NCBI GenBank assembly: GCA_017464475.1
Contig: JAFTZQ010000022.1
Span: 24,288-88,287 of the forward strand
Reading direction: 5' to 3'
DNA length: 64,000 nucleotides
From: Paludibacteraceae bacterium
GTDB taxonomy: Bacteria > Bacteroidota > Bacteroidia > Bacteroidales > Paludibacteraceae
A program made the position numbers and the translations under genes. Each line of letters starts with the position of its first letter. Position 1 is the first letter of the stretch. Below the pieces are notes generated by a model. That model searched no databases. It had not been told where the DNA came from and saw only the letters and a list, made by a program, of their open reading frames with translations. Positions 16,543-25,305 of this stretch are shown here, piece by piece.

Positions 16543-19032
16543 TTATTGTCCGATGGTGCCACCGCCGCCGAGACGGGACGATTCATCGAGATCACCCACT
16601 TTGCGGTATTTGGTGCGTTGCTGTTGACCGAACATCCATGTCACAGACAGCATCACACGCTGCTGGCGGACGGTATTCTTGTACCACGAACGGTAGCCCG
16701 GCTGCTGACCTAAATCGTCACTTTGGAAACTGAGCGAACGAAGCAGATCCTGCACATTAAGATTGAAAATCAGCCCTTTCTTCATCCACATCTTACGCAC
16801 GCCGAAGCTTGCAAAATAAGTACTTCCCGATCGGTTATAACCCGTGGTCATCGGCGAAGACCAGTTGCCGTCCAGCGTCAGCGTCCAGTCCTGCGGCAAA
16901 TAAGCAGAGAGCGTGCCTCCCACATAGCCGTAATGGTTCCTATTCTCATACACCGGCGTCCCATCCGCATTCTTCTCGTACGACTTGTTGATGAAATGCA
17001 ACCATCCGGCATTGACCGTAAGCGCCAGCCATGCGCCCTGCATCGATTTGGAACCGTCCTCCGCCTTAACATACTTCGGCACCAGCGGCAACTCCGTCAG
17101 CGAGACATTCACACCATGCGTGGTACATGTACCGAAATTCGACCATTGCGAAAGACCGATTCCGTTCGGCAGGATCGTCACTTTGGAAGAAAACATATCC
17201 TGCGTGTGCGCAAAATTGAAGGTCATATTGAGGTACTGCGTCCAGCTGAAATGCACCTCCACATCGTTGTTAAACTCCGGCGTCAAGTTGGTGTTTCCTT
17301 TCTGAATCGAATAAGCGTCCACGTACGAAGTAAACGGATTGAGCATCCAGTAATTCGGACGTTTAATACGCCGCGTATAACTCGCAGAAACGGCTATCGG
17401 CTGCTGCAACTTACCCAGCGGCTTCGTCGTATAGCCGATATAAGCGGTCGGGAACGGATCAAAATAGGATTTGTTGATGACCGAATCCAACCCATCATCC
17501 TTCCAGTCGCCGTGGGAGAACGTGTATTCGCCGCGCAGACCGATTTTGACAGACCAATGCTCGCCGAATTGCTTGCCGACAGAGATATATGCCGCCGCCA
17601 CGTGCTCGTCATAGCGGAAGGCGTTATGATCCGTGGGACGCACTACTCCATTTCGCGTCGAATCGGTAGTCATGTTATTGTCCGTCGAAGAGAGCGCATA
17701 CTTGACGCCGCACTCGATCATACCGGTTTTCCAGAACTTGGTCTGAAAATCCATCTTCGCAGAATAAATATTGACGATCTGCTTGCTTTTAATATCAATC
17801 CCAAGCGCGCTAATACCATTAAAAGGCTTGTCGTAACGCGTCTCCTGGAAATTGGAAGAACCATTATTATACCTATTGTAGTCGATATTAACGGTCAACT
17901 CGCGCTCCAAGTCCTCCGAGAACGTGTGCGTGTAGTTGAGGTTCGCCGTGTGCTGCGGAGCTTTCAGACGATTCTGCGAATTGGTCGTACTGTTCGTCGT
18001 GTCCGTTCCTTGGATCATATAAGCGGCATTGAGTCCCGGCACGATATGTTGGTCCACGTCCATGAACGGCACTTGGAGAATGAAACCGAGCGTGTTGAGC
18101 GAATCCACATACCAGTCGTTACCGACCTTGAGCATGTAGTACTGGAAATTGATGTTGTAATCCGAATAGGAGTAGTTCTTCAGCATCGGCGTTTCGCGCG
18201 AAGACTCAAAGTCGATATCGTTCTGCGCAAAGACCTGCGTAAACTGACCGAAAGTATAGGTTTTCTCTCCGCGGTAATTGAGCATGAGCGAAACCATTTC
18301 CTGATTCAGCCAACGTTTCACATCGCCGAAATACATTCCTCCATAACCGGCAGAAAGCATTCCGTTCAGACCTTTCATCATATTCCTTTTGGTCTTGATA
18401 TTGATGATTCCGCCTTGACCCGAAGCGTCGTATTTGGCGGAAGGATTCGAGATAATTTCGATCTTTTCTATCGTGTTTCCGTCTGTTCCGTCCAACATGG
18501 CTTTGAGCTGCTGACCGCTGAGGTACGAAGGTTTGCCATCGACATAGATTTCCACCGACTTACCGTTCACGGTAATATTGCCGTCCTTGTCGATCCGCAC
18601 ACCGGGCGAACGACGGAGAATATCATTTCCGTTAGAACCAGCAGCCAGCGGCGAAGCAGAGACGTTCACCACCAGCTTGTCCATCTGCCGCTCAATAAGC
18701 GGTTTCTTGGCTTTCACCTCCACCTCTTTGAGCCGTTCGGTCTCTTCGCGCAGCACAAAATCCGGTCCACCGAACGCCGTCTGGTAACCGATATACGAAG
18801 CCTGGATTAAGAACCCCTCCCCAGCCCTCCCCTCAAGGGAGGGAGCAGAAATCTCATATTTGCCTTCTTCGTCGGTGATCGCACCTGTGAGGAGGGTTGA
18901 ATCCTGCGCAAGCACAGAAATCGTCACATACGGCATCGCCTCGCCGCGGCTGTCCACCACACTTCCTTTGATCGTCTCCGCCTTTGCTGCTACAGAGACA
19001 AACAGAGCAAATAATAAAACAAGCTTTTTCAT
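16543..19032 (-). CDS. TonB-dependent receptor family outer-membrane protein
   Basis: The 829-residue protein has signal peptide MKKLVLLFALFVSVAAKA, a carboxypeptidase-regulatory-like domain (about 20-95, IKGSVVDSRGEAMPYVTISV), a plug-like domain (about 105-215, with VYVDGKPSYLSG-type and IEIISNPSAKYDASGQGGIINIKTK) and a beta-barrel of the outer_membrane_beta-barrel_3 type to the C terminus. Such proteins import or bind ligands at the outer membrane; no substrate can be inferred. Residues about 63-73 (APSLEGRAGEG) come from an in-frame copy of the G/C-rich palindrome, in the carboxypeptidase-like domain. The C terminus ends in a Gly-rich tail. Confidence 0.88.
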   Translation of the reverse strand: MKKLVLLFALFVSVAAKAETIKGSVVDSRGEAMPYVTISVLAQDSTLLTGAITDEEGKYEISAPSLEGRAGEGFLIQASYIGYQTAFGGPDFVLREETERLKEVEVKAKKPLIERQMDKLVVNVSASPLAAGSNGNDILRRSPGVRIDKDGNITVNGKSVEIYVDGKPSYLSGQQLKAMLDGTDGNTIEKIEIISNPSAKYDASGQGGIINIKTKRNMMKGLNGMLSAGYGGMYFGDVKRWLNQEMVSLMLNYRGEKTYTFGQFTQVFAQNDIDFESSRETPMLKNYSYSDYNINFQYYMLKVGNDWYVDSLNTLGFILQVPFMDVDQHIVPGLNAAYMIQGTDTTNSTTNSQNRLKAPQHTANLNYTHTFSEDLERELTVNIDYNRYNNGSSNFQETRYDKPFNGISALGIDIKSKQIVNIYSAKMDFQTKFWKTGMIECGVKYALSSTDNNMTTDSTRNGVVRPTDHNAFRYDEHVAAAYISVGKQFGEHWSVKIGLRGEYTFSHGDWKDDGLDSVINKSYFDPFPTAYIGYTTKPLGKLQQPIAVSASYTRRIKRPNYWMLNPFTSYVDAYSIQKGNTNLTPEFNNDVEVHFSWTQYLNMTFNFAHTQDMFSSKVTILPNGIGLSQWSNFGTCTTHGVNVSLTELPLVPKYVKAEDGSKSMQGAWLALTVNAGWLHFINKSYEKNADGTPVYENRNHYGYVGGTLSAYLPQDWTLTLDGNWSSPMTTGYNRSGSTYFASFGVRKMWMKKGLIFNLNVQDLLRSLSFQSDDLGQQPGYRSWYKNTVRQQRVMLSVTWMFGQQQRTKYRKVGDLDESSRLGGGGTIGQ
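18814..18844 (-). repeat. G/C-rich palindromic element, copy 2, inside the receptor gene
   Basis: On the minus strand the copy reads CCCTCCCTTGAGGGGAGGG followed by CTGGGGAGGGG. It is in frame and translated as PSLEGRAGEG. Confidence 0.9.
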
Positions 19033-19054
19033 AACTCAAATTTCAAATCCGGTG

Positions 19055-19086
19055 CAAAAGTACTGCTTTTCTTGCGCCCGGTATAT
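19055..19086 (-). promoter_or_regulatory. Probable promoter of the receptor gene
   Basis: TACTTTTG (19055-19062, minus strand) is a good -7 element 23 bases before the start codon. No good -33 element is seen at the expected position. Confidence 0.5.
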
Positions 19087-19110
19087 GAAAAAACGGACAT
19101 TATGTATTTA

Positions 19111-19971
19111 TTACGCAAAAAAGACAGAAAAATCTTCTGTCAACGGAATACCTAACATTCGGAACTGTCCCGGCGAGACACAACCCATCTGCTGAAACTC
19201 CAGCGCAGCATGGCTCAGGTCGTAATAGCCGTGCCGCAAAACCGTAGCCAATAAATCGATAGATTTGCCCTGTGCAGCCTGTTGCTGCATGTCCTGTATG
19301 GTTCGGTGAAAACGCCTTAGGCGCACAAACTGCTTCGGCGGGATTCCTACATAATTGCGGAAGACACGCAGAAACTGCCGTTCACCCAGACAGGCTATAG
19401 ATGCCATTTCGGCAGCAGAGATATTACCTTTCGCTTCGTCGCAAGCGGCGATCACCTTTCTTATACGCGCGTAATGGGGAGCTTCCTTTAGCGGAAGACG
19501 CCCCATAAAGAACGCGTCTAACTGCGGCGCAATTTCCTCTGCTTTGGGCGAGGTTTGGAAGATCTGATTCAAATGCATCAGACCTTCGTCGCCACTTTCT
19601 CGGGCTGTCAGCACTTTGCCGGATAACTGCTGCAAGTCGATGCCTGTCAAGACGTGCATTCCTCCCGGCTCGAAATCCATCATCATTCCTTCAAACCAAC
19701 CGCTGAGGGTTGTCAAACCCAAGGTAGTCTGATTTGCACCGAGTAGCATTAACTCACCGGATTGTTTGCCTCCGATTTCCACTACGGCATTTCTGACGAA
19801 GATGAAACTACCGTAGTTGGGCAACAGCGGCTGTACGTGCTTCCCGTTTACAAAGTGTGGATCATCTGCAGGAGGTGTCATCGTGTCCGTCGAACCCTCC
19901 GCGCGCACAAACACATAACGGGAGATATACGGTCGCAATGATTCGGAAGGAGAAAGAATCTTAAAAATCAT
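19111..19971 (-). CDS. AraC family transcriptional regulator
   Basis: The 286-residue protein has an N-terminal ligand-type region that begins FKILSPSESLRPYISRYVFVRAEG, and a C-terminal AraC/XylS DNA-binding domain (about 180-275) with two helix-turn-helix motifs. The recognisable segments are ISAAEMASIACLGERQFLRVFRNYVGIPPKQF and the second helix region YYDLSHAALEFQQMGCVSPGQFR. The start codon overlaps the stop codon of the sensor kinase gene (ATGA), so the pair is probably one operon. It could control the receptor gene immediately downstream; this is inferred from position only. Confidence 0.88.
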   Translation of the reverse strand: MIFKILSPSESLRPYISRYVFVRAEGSTDTMTPPADDPHFVNGKHVQPLLPNYGSFIFVRNAVVEIGGKQSGELMLLGANQTTLGLTTLSGWFEGMMMDFEPGGMHVLTGIDLQQLSGKVLTARESGDEGLMHLNQIFQTSPKAEEIAPQLDAFFMGRLPLKEAPHYARIRKVIAACDEAKGNISAAEMASIACLGERQFLRVFRNYVGIPPKQFVRLRRFHRTIQDMQQQAAQGKSIDLLATVLRHGYYDLSHAALEFQQMGCVSPGQFRMLGIPLTEDFSVFFA

Positions 19972-21407
19972 TTTTTGCGCAGATAGATAAAGAAAGTGGT
20001 GCCCTTGGGCGAAGTGGCAAACTCAATACGTCCGCCGGAACCCTCCACGATATGTTTCGAGATCGCCAAGCCAAGTCCGTTTCCGTTGGACTTGGTGGTG
20101 AAGTTCGGCTGGAAAATACGCGCCTGAATATCCTTCGGTATTCCTGTTCCGTCGTCGGAAATGGAGATTTGCACTTCGCGGTCCGAATAAGCGGCATTGA
20201 GCACCACGATGATATCCGTCGGCGAAGCCTGCAAGGCATTGCGGATGATATTGACGAAAACCTGACTGATCTGCTCTCTGTCCGCACGTACCATGACGCC
20301 GGAGTCGGCGCCCACATACCGCACAGGGATCTGCTCATCATTCGCGCGCTGGAGAGTAATGACATTCGACAGTTTCTCGGCGATATCCACTTCGGTCGTA
20401 ATGACCTCCGGCTGCTTGGCAAAAGCCGAAAAAGACTGCGCGATATGCGCCAGATTATCAATCTCTGCAATCAGCATCTTAGTCGTCTTGTCGAAATACT
20501 CGTCGAATCCCTCTTTGCCGCGTTTGAGTTGCAGTTTCTGAACCGACAATTTCATCGGCGTCAGCGGGTTATTGATCTCATGCGCAATCTGGCGTGCCAT
20601 CGTTCGCCAAGCTCCTTCGCGCTCCGCGCGAGCCAGCTGTTCCGCACTCTCTTCTACCCGATCGACCAGCATGTTATAGCGTTCAACAAGTGCACCCAAC
20701 TCATCGTGATACGGATACTCGATATGATTGTCCCGTCCGCCGATCTCAAACTGGCGCATTTTATCCGTCAACATGGAGATCGGAGCGGTCATTGATCGCG
20801 TGGCAAAATAAGAGACCAGCAGCGAGAACAGAAGCGCTAACAGGAACGCCGGAATAAGCCGCTTAAGCAGAGATTGCACCTCCGCCTGACGCGTCTGTTC
20901 GCTCAAAAAATAAGGAACCGCAATATACCCGATCGTCACAAAAGCACCATTATGAAACGGCAGGTAAGCGATAAGATACGGTTCATCCTTGATCTGCTCA
21001 TAGAATAGCGCGATATGGTCGTCGCTGAAGAAAGGCTTGTTGGGATTCATGTTCCGCGACAGGATGCCGCCGTCAAACAACTGCGGAGAGGAAGAAGCCA
21101 ATAATTCGCCATTCAGCGCATAGACATGAATATCCTGCTGCATATCGATACTCAGATCGCGCAAGTCTATCGTCAAACCGTCCGCCTGCAACGGAGTCAG
21201 CGTCACATCCCAATAATAAAGCGACCGCAAATACGACTGGATATACTCCGCGCGAGTGGTCAGATCACGACGCTGTTGCGCCTCAACGCTGGCATGAACA
21301 TAGAGAATGGACATGACCAACATGAAGATGAAAATCACCGACACGCAAGCCAACACCACCACCATGATTCGCGATGTGATCGGTATATTTCGCAAAGATT
21401 TCTTCAT
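19968..21407 (-). CDS. Sensor histidine kinase, NtrY-like
   Basis: The 479-residue membrane kinase has two transmembrane segments (about 12-35 and 185-205) around a periplasmic sensor region, then a HAMP domain, a HisKA dimerisation helix with the phospho-acceptor in MARQIAHEINNPLTPMKLSVQ, and an ATPase domain with N box VNIIRNALQAS, G1 DDGTGIP and G2 GNGLGLAISKHIV. The PLTP and SVQKL sequence is typical of NtrY relatives. The start MKKSLRNIPITS is preferred to the extension into the promoter. No response regulator gene is adjacent; the downstream AraC gene overlaps by 4 bases. Confidence 0.9.
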   Translation of the reverse strand: MKKSLRNIPITSRIMVVVLACVSVIFIFMLVMSILYVHASVEAQQRRDLTTRAEYIQSYLRSLYYWDVTLTPLQADGLTIDLRDLSIDMQQDIHVYALNGELLASSSPQLFDGGILSRNMNPNKPFFSDDHIALFYEQIKDEPYLIAYLPFHNGAFVTIGYIAVPYFLSEQTRQAEVQSLLKRLIPAFLLALLFSLLVSYFATRSMTAPISMLTDKMRQFEIGGRDNHIEYPYHDELGALVERYNMLVDRVEESAEQLARAEREGAWRTMARQIAHEINNPLTPMKLSVQKLQLKRGKEGFDEYFDKTTKMLIAEIDNLAHIAQSFSAFAKQPEVITTEVDIAEKLSNVITLQRANDEQIPVRYVGADSGVMVRADREQISQVFVNIIRNALQASPTDIIVVLNAAYSDREVQISISDDGTGIPKDIQARIFQPNFTTKSNGNGLGLAISKHIVEGSGGRIEFATSPKGTTFFIYLRKK

Positions 21408-21437
21408 CTGAACGAGCAAACAAACATTTTTCGCTTG

Positions 21438-21468
21438 CAAAATTACAACAATTTTTGCACATGTCAAA
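21438..21468 (-). promoter_or_regulatory. Promoter of the sensor kinase-AraC operon
   Basis: TAATTTTG (21438-21445) with a TTTG about 19 nt upstream on the minus strand. It overlaps the divergent promoter of the permease gene, so the two may be co-regulated. Confidence 0.75.
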
Positions 21469-21485
21469 ATTATTTTGTACCTTTG
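21454..21485 (+). promoter_or_regulatory. Promoter of the ArsG/CcdA-like gene
   Basis: TTTG (21454-21457) and TACCTTTG (21478-21485) are spaced by 20 nt on the plus strand, interleaved with the divergent promoter. Confidence 0.85.
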
Positions 21486-21512
21486 CACGCTTTTTTAGCA
21501 AAAATACACATT

Positions 21513-22244
21513 ATGGTACAAATTTTTACAGCTTTTCTATTAGGATTGCTCACGATATTGGATCCTTGCACGCTGGTGACAAGTATTACCGCCATCAGTT
21601 ATATAGACAAGGAAATCAATAATAAACGCAAGGTATTGAGCAACGGCGCGATGTTTGTGCTGGGCAAACTGGCGACGTACGTTCTACTCAGTATTCCGTT
21701 TCTCATGGGCGCACAGACCGATGGTATTCAGCATGTGCTGAGCCATTGGGGCGAACCGATCTTAGCGGGGTTCATGCTCGTCTGCGGTGTCGTGCTCCTT
21801 TTCAGCGGTCATCACCACCACACCCACGACCATGGTATCAGCAAATTCCTCCAAAACGCGGACTCCAATGCCAGCTGGCTATGGTCTTTCATCCTTGGTA
21901 TCTTCTTCGCTATCGCTTTCTGTCCGCATCGTTTGGTCTATTTCCTGACCATGATAGATATCACTCTGACGCTGCCGAACACATGGAATTGGCTCATGCC
22001 GGTGATTTTCGGTCTCGGAACAGGTCTGCCAATCATGCTCATCGCGTGGCTCGTAAGCTACAGCGCAGTCAGCATCGGCAATCTGACCCAGAAAATGACT
22101 CATTTCGAGAAATGGTTCCGACATATTTGCGCCGTTCTTTTCATCGGAATAGGTATCTATCTGTGTATCCACTGCGTGATCGAAGCGCACGAACACGAAC
22201 ACGGAGATTGCTGCCACCATGAGCATACAGAATTGGTAAAATAA
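21513..22244 (+). CDS. CcdA/ArsG-like integral membrane protein with His-rich metal-binding segments
   Basis: The 243-residue protein has six or seven membrane segments. Its start FTAFLLGLLTILDPCTLVTSITAISYI resembles ArsG-type efflux permeases and the CcdA/DsbD membrane domain. Conserved cysteines are in LDPCTL and in AIAFCPHRLVYF, one in each half, as in the thiol-transfer fold. A loop HHHHTHDHG and the C-terminal tail HEHEHGDCCHHEH suggest metal binding. It may move electrons or a thiol-reactive metal; the substrate is unknown. The open frame extends far upstream through the kinase gene, but the ATG at 21513, 28 bases after the -7 element, is chosen. trmN6 follows. Confidence 0.75.
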   Translation: MVQIFTAFLLGLLTILDPCTLVTSITAISYIDKEINNKRKVLSNGAMFVLGKLATYVLLSIPFLMGAQTDGIQHVLSHWGEPILAGFMLVCGVVLLFSGHHHHTHDHGISKFLQNADSNASWLWSFILGIFFAIAFCPHRLVYFLTMIDITLTLPNTWNWLMPVIFGLGTGLPIMLIAWLVSYSAVSIGNLTQKMTHFEKWFRHICAVLFIGIGIYLCIHCVIEAHEHEHGDCCHHEHTELVK

Positions 22245-22279
22245 CCAAATCGCCCAATCGTAAATCGTCCAATCGTCAA
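22245..22279 (+). repeat. Heptad-like array (CCAATCG/AATCGTC) before trmN6
   Basis: Units of CCAAATCG, CCCAATCG, TAAATCGT and CCAATCGTC fill the spacer. The last unit runs into the trmN6 start codon at 22279. Confidence 0.85.
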
Positions 22280-23049
22280 TGAACTTGGGATTTCAGTTCA
22301 AGCAATTCTTCGTCCGGCACGACCGTTGTGCAATGAAAGTGGGCACCGACGGGGTGTTGTTGGGCTGCTGGAATGGCTATGATGCAGCCGCTGCCGGGTC
22401 GCCTACAATACCACATCGTTACCACTACGCAAGGTGCCTTGACATTGGCACCGGTTCCGGCTTAATCGCGCTCATGCTCGCCCAGCGTTTTCCCGACGCG
22501 CTTATTGACGCTATCGACATAGACAAAGCCGCCGTAGAGCAAGCCGCAGAGAATTTCGCCGCCTCACCTTGGTCCGACCGCCTGCATGCCTTCCATGCCC
22601 ACCTGCAAGAGTGGCAAAGCCATTCAGCCTACTCCCTCATCGTCTCCAACCCGCCTTATTTCCAAAACAGTCTAAAAAATCCGGACAAAGGGCGGCAGAC
22701 CGCACGCCATACGGACACATTGAGTTTCAGCGAGTTAATCCATCATAGCACACGCCTCTTATCCGAAAATGGTATTCTGGCACTTATCCTGCCTACCGAA
22801 GCCGAATCGGAAGTGTGCGAATTAGCGCAGGCAGAAGGGCTGTCTCTCACGCGCATAACACGCGTATATAGTAAGGAGTCCAAACCCGCGCGGAGAGTTC
22901 TATTAGCCTTCGGGAAATCGAAATCTCGAAATACCGATATATCGACATCTCGAAATACCGCTCCCGTTGAAGACACCCTCGTCCTTGAAGACGAAATAGG
23001 CGGCCGTTCAGCCGCCTATCGGGAATTAACAAAGGACTTCTACCTATAG
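22279..23049 (+). CDS. trmN6: tRNA1(Val) adenine(37)-N6-methyltransferase
   Basis: The enzyme methylates A37 of tRNA-Val (YfiC/TrmN6 family). The 256-residue protein shows the family signature FQFKQFFVRHDRCAMKVGTDGVLLGCW, the SAM motif LDIGTGSGLIALMLAQR and the amino-methylase motif NPPYF. Residues about 213-228 (GKSKSRNTDISTSRNT) are encoded by an in-frame repeat array near the C terminus. The last codons overlap a hairpin (23031-23061) and the final residues ELTKDFYL form a normal end for the family. Confidence 0.9.
   Translation: MNLGFQFKQFFVRHDRCAMKVGTDGVLLGCWNGYDAAAAGSPTIPHRYHYARCLDIGTGSGLIALMLAQRFPDALIDAIDIDKAAVEQAAENFAASPWSDRLHAFHAHLQEWQSHSAYSLIVSNPPYFQNSLKNPDKGRQTARHTDTLSFSELIHHSTRLLSENGILALILPTEAESEVCELAQAEGLSLTRITRVYSKESKPARRVLLAFGKSKSRNTDISTSRNTAPVEDTLVLEDEIGGRSAAYRELTKDFYL
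22914..22960 (+). repeat. Octad-like array (CGAAATACC/CGAAATCT) inside trmN6
   Basis: Units of GAAATC, TCGAAATACC, GATATATCGACATCTCGAAATACC repeat in frame. Related sequences (GATATATCG) recur in the arrays at 49629-49681 and 53268-53316. Confidence 0.75.
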
Positions 23050-23061
23050 GCGGAAGTCCTT
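23031..23061 (+). terminator. Probable terminator overlapping the end of trmN6
   Basis: AAAGGACTT (23031-23039) pairs with AAGTCCTTT (23053-23061), followed by a weak T-run. Confidence 0.6.
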
Positions 23062-23066
23062 TCTGT

Positions 23067-23086
23067 ATCAGCCATGCATGGCTGAT
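23067..23086. other. Perfect 20-base palindrome at the rny stop codon
   Basis: ATCAGCCATGCATGGCTGAT is a perfect inverted repeat with no loop. It may be part of the terminator for convergent trmN6 and rny transcription. Confidence 0.8.
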
Positions 23087-24618
23087 TATTTGGCTACATT
23101 GATCGCACGCACCTCGCGGATGACGGTCACTTTGATCTGACCCGGATATGTCATCTCGTCTTGGATACGTTTCGCGAGATCGAACGACAGCAACTCCACA
23201 TCCTTGTCGGACACTTTGTCGGCTCCCACGATCACGCGCAACTCACGACCGGCTTGCAGCGCGTATGTCTTGACAACACCTGGGAACGACATAGCGAGGT
23301 TCTCCAGGTCATTCAGTCGCTTCACATAACTCTCGACGATCTCTCGACGAGCTCCCGGCCGAGCACCTGAGATCGCATCGCAAGCCTGTACGATCGGCGC
23401 AATCAGCGTCTTCATCTCGCACTCGTCATGGTGAGCACCTACCGCATTGCAGATATCCGGTTTCTCACCGTATTTCTCGCAAAGTTTCATACCCAACTCT
23501 GCATGCGGCAGCTCGACATCGTCATCTGCCACTTTACCGATATCGTGCAATAATCCGGCGCGCTTAGCCGCCTTGACGTTCAGACCCAACTCACCTGCCA
23601 TAGCGGCACATAGGTTCGCGGTCTCGCGGGCATGCTGTAGCAAGTTCTGGCCATACGAAGAACGATATTTCATCTTTCCTACCAAGCGGATCAATTCCGG
23701 ATGCAGACCGTGAATACCGAGGTCAATCGTAGTACGTTTACCTGTCTCAACGATCTCTTCCTCCACCTGCTTGGTCACTTTCGCTACCACTTCCTCGATA
23801 CGCGCAGGATGGATACGTCCGTCCTGAACCAGCTGGTGCAACGACAGACGCGCGATCTCGCGACGTACCGGGTCGAACGCAGAAAGGGTGATCGCCTCCG
23901 GCGTATCGTCCACAACGATCTCCACACCCGTAGCGGCCTCCAGCGCGCGGATATTACGTCCCTCGCGGCCGATGATACGACCTTTCACTTCGTCGTTCTC
24001 GATATGGAAGACAGACACCGTGCTCTCGGCTGCGGTCTCCGAAGCCACACGCTGGATAGTCTGAATAATGATTTTCTTCGCTTCTTTGTTTGCCTCCAGA
24101 CGCGCATTGTCCATGATCTCGTTCACATAAGACATGGCTGCAGTCTTGGCTTCGTCTTTCAAAGCCTCTACCAACTGCACTTTCGCTTCCTCGGCACTCA
24201 TGCCGCTCAGTTGCTCTAACTGACGTTGTGCCTCGTGGTGCATTTTCTCGATCTCCTGCTGACGATAATCCAACGCCTGCTGACGCTGCTCTATCACCTG
24301 CATCTTCTGATTCGTCTCATTGAGGGTCCGTTGAATCTCGCCTTGACGCTGGTTCAACTGCTGCTCGCGCTGCTGTAAACGTTGCTCTTGCTGTTGTATA
24401 CGTTTCTCCTGCTCGCGCACGGCATTGTCGTGCTCCAGTTTCAGGGCGATAAATTTCTCCTTCGCCTCAACAATCTTGTTTTTCTTCACCACCTCTGCTT
24501 CTTCGGTCGCCTTCTTTATTATGTTGGCAGCCGCGATGCGGGAGATGAGGTAGTAGATCCCTGCTCCGAGAAAGAGTCCCACTACGGCACTAATAATAAG
24601 TAAGATTGCTGTATTCAT
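23086..24618 (-). CDS. rny: Ribonuclease Y
   Basis: This is a membrane-anchored endoribonuclease that starts mRNA decay. The 510-residue protein has an N-terminal membrane helix (about 5-25), a long coiled coil with Q/E-rich repeats (about 40-160), a KH domain (about 200-265, [24 protein letters not shown]), and an HD domain with LHDIGK and HHDECE metal ligands. All family parts are present and the length is normal. zapA lies 30 bases upstream on the same strand. Confidence 0.96.
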   Translation of the reverse strand: MNTAILLIISAVVGLFLGAGIYYLISRIAAANIIKKATEEAEVVKKNKIVEAKEKFIALKLEHDNAVREQEKRIQQQEQRLQQREQQLNQRQGEIQRTLNETNQKMQVIEQRQQALDYRQQEIEKMHHEAQRQLEQLSGMSAEEAKVQLVEALKDEAKTAAMSYVNEIMDNARLEANKEAKKIIIQTIQRVASETAAESTVSVFHIENDEVKGRIIGREGRNIRALEAATGVEIVVDDTPEAITLSAFDPVRREIARLSLHQLVQDGRIHPARIEEVVAKVTKQVEEEIVETGKRTTIDLGIHGLHPELIRLVGKMKYRSSYGQNLLQHARETANLCAAMAGELGLNVKAAKRAGLLHDIGKVADDDVELPHAELGMKLCEKYGEKPDICNAVGAHHDECEMKTLIAPIVQACDAISGARPGARREIVESYVKRLNDLENLAMSFPGVVKTYALQAGRELRVIVGADKVSDKDVELLSFDLAKRIQDEMTYPGQIKVTVIREVRAINVAK

Positions 24619-24647
24619 GTATTTGTTGTTTTGTTATTAATTATAGT

Positions 24648-24959
24648 TCACTCGTTCACTCCCTTTTCATGAGAAGTCAGGTAAGGTCTAATCTCTTCAT
24701 TCAGTTTCTTCAATTCTCTCTCCACGGGTTCCAAACTCTTCTCCCGTGCATCGGATTGTAACGCCACTGCTACTTCGAGCGCCGTGTACATCCATAATTG
24801 TTCCGCCGAAGCGTTGGGGCGTAGTTTCAGGTAATACTGATAACGCCTGTTCAGCAACTCCGCCGCGTTGCGGTAGTTCGGCTCCGCCTCGCGTGGCACA
24901 TCCAATCCCACCGTGTGGGCATCCAGATGCAGGTTGATATGTTGCTTGTCCGATAACAA
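24648..24959 (-). CDS. zapA: Cell division protein ZapA
   Basis: ZapA crosslinks and stabilises FtsZ filaments. The 103-residue protein has the family pattern INLHLDAHTVGLDVPREAEPNYRNAAELLNRRYQYY, then an amphipathic helix LWMYTALEVAVALQSDAR and a coiled coil. The start codon appears to be TTG at 24959, because no ATG or GTG fits; it lies just after a short repeat array. The coiled-coil protein upstream and rny downstream form a conserved Bacteroidota gene group. Confidence 0.88.
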   Translation of the reverse strand: MLSDKQHINLHLDAHTVGLDVPREAEPNYRNAAELLNRRYQYYLKLRPNASAEQLWMYTALEVAVALQSDAREKSLEPVERELKKLNEEIRPYLTSHEKGVNE

Positions 24960-24960
24960 T

Positions 24961-24988
24961 TCTTCAAATCTTCAAATTATCAAATTAG
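24961..24988 (-). repeat. Short array (TTCAAATC) before zapA
   Basis: Units TTCTTCAAATC, TTCAAATTA and TCAAATTA lie between the coiled-coil gene stop and the zapA TTG start. They resemble the arrays at 35626-35667 and 43124-43164. Confidence 0.75.
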
Positions 24989-25260
24989 CGCTTCAGCGCG
25001 CTTATTGCTCGGTCCACTTGTGCTATCAGCGCGTTTATTCGCTTCGTCGCTTCCTCAGTTCCCTCTGCCGCCGTCATGGCGTTCGCGGTGGCCAGCCGAC
25101 GATTCTGTTGCTGCAACTCCAGCAACTCGCTGTGCGTGCGGATCAGTTCCCCCCGCTGCCGCTCTATGTCCTCGCGCAAACGTACATTCTCTTGCTGCAA
25201 CGCCTGATAGCGCTCCAACAAAAGATGTACGTTTTCTGAAAGTTGATCTAACGCTTGCAC
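24985..25260 (-). CDS. Coiled-coil protein, ZapB-like or cell division associated
   Basis: The 91-residue protein is almost entirely coiled coil (LLERYQALQQENVRLREDIERQRGELIRTHSELLELQQQNRRL) and ends with a basic helix. In Bacteroidota such a protein commonly precedes zapA, which supports a role at the division septum, but it has no certain homologue by eye. The start is GTG. The gene is followed by a G/C-rich palindrome copy on its upstream side. Confidence 0.75.
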   Translation of the reverse strand: MQALDQLSENVHLLLERYQALQQENVRLREDIERQRGELIRTHSELLELQQQNRRLATANAMTAAEGTEEATKRINALIAQVDRAISALKR

Positions 25261-25271
25261 ACAAGTCCTTT

Positions 25272-25303
25272 CTCCCTCCCTTGAGGGGAGGGCTGGGGAG
25301 AGG
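25272..25303 (+). repeat. G/C-rich palindromic element, copy 3 (intergenic)
   Basis: CCCTCCCTTGAGGGGAGGG followed by CTGGGGAGAGG, between the coiled-coil gene and the DUF3078 gene. Confidence 0.92.
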
Positions 25304-25305
25304 TT

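Noticed and set aside
16723-18810. A 695-codon plus-strand open frame opposite the receptor gene
   Set aside because: It is the shadow of the receptor gene; the receptor shows a signal peptide, plug and barrel motifs.
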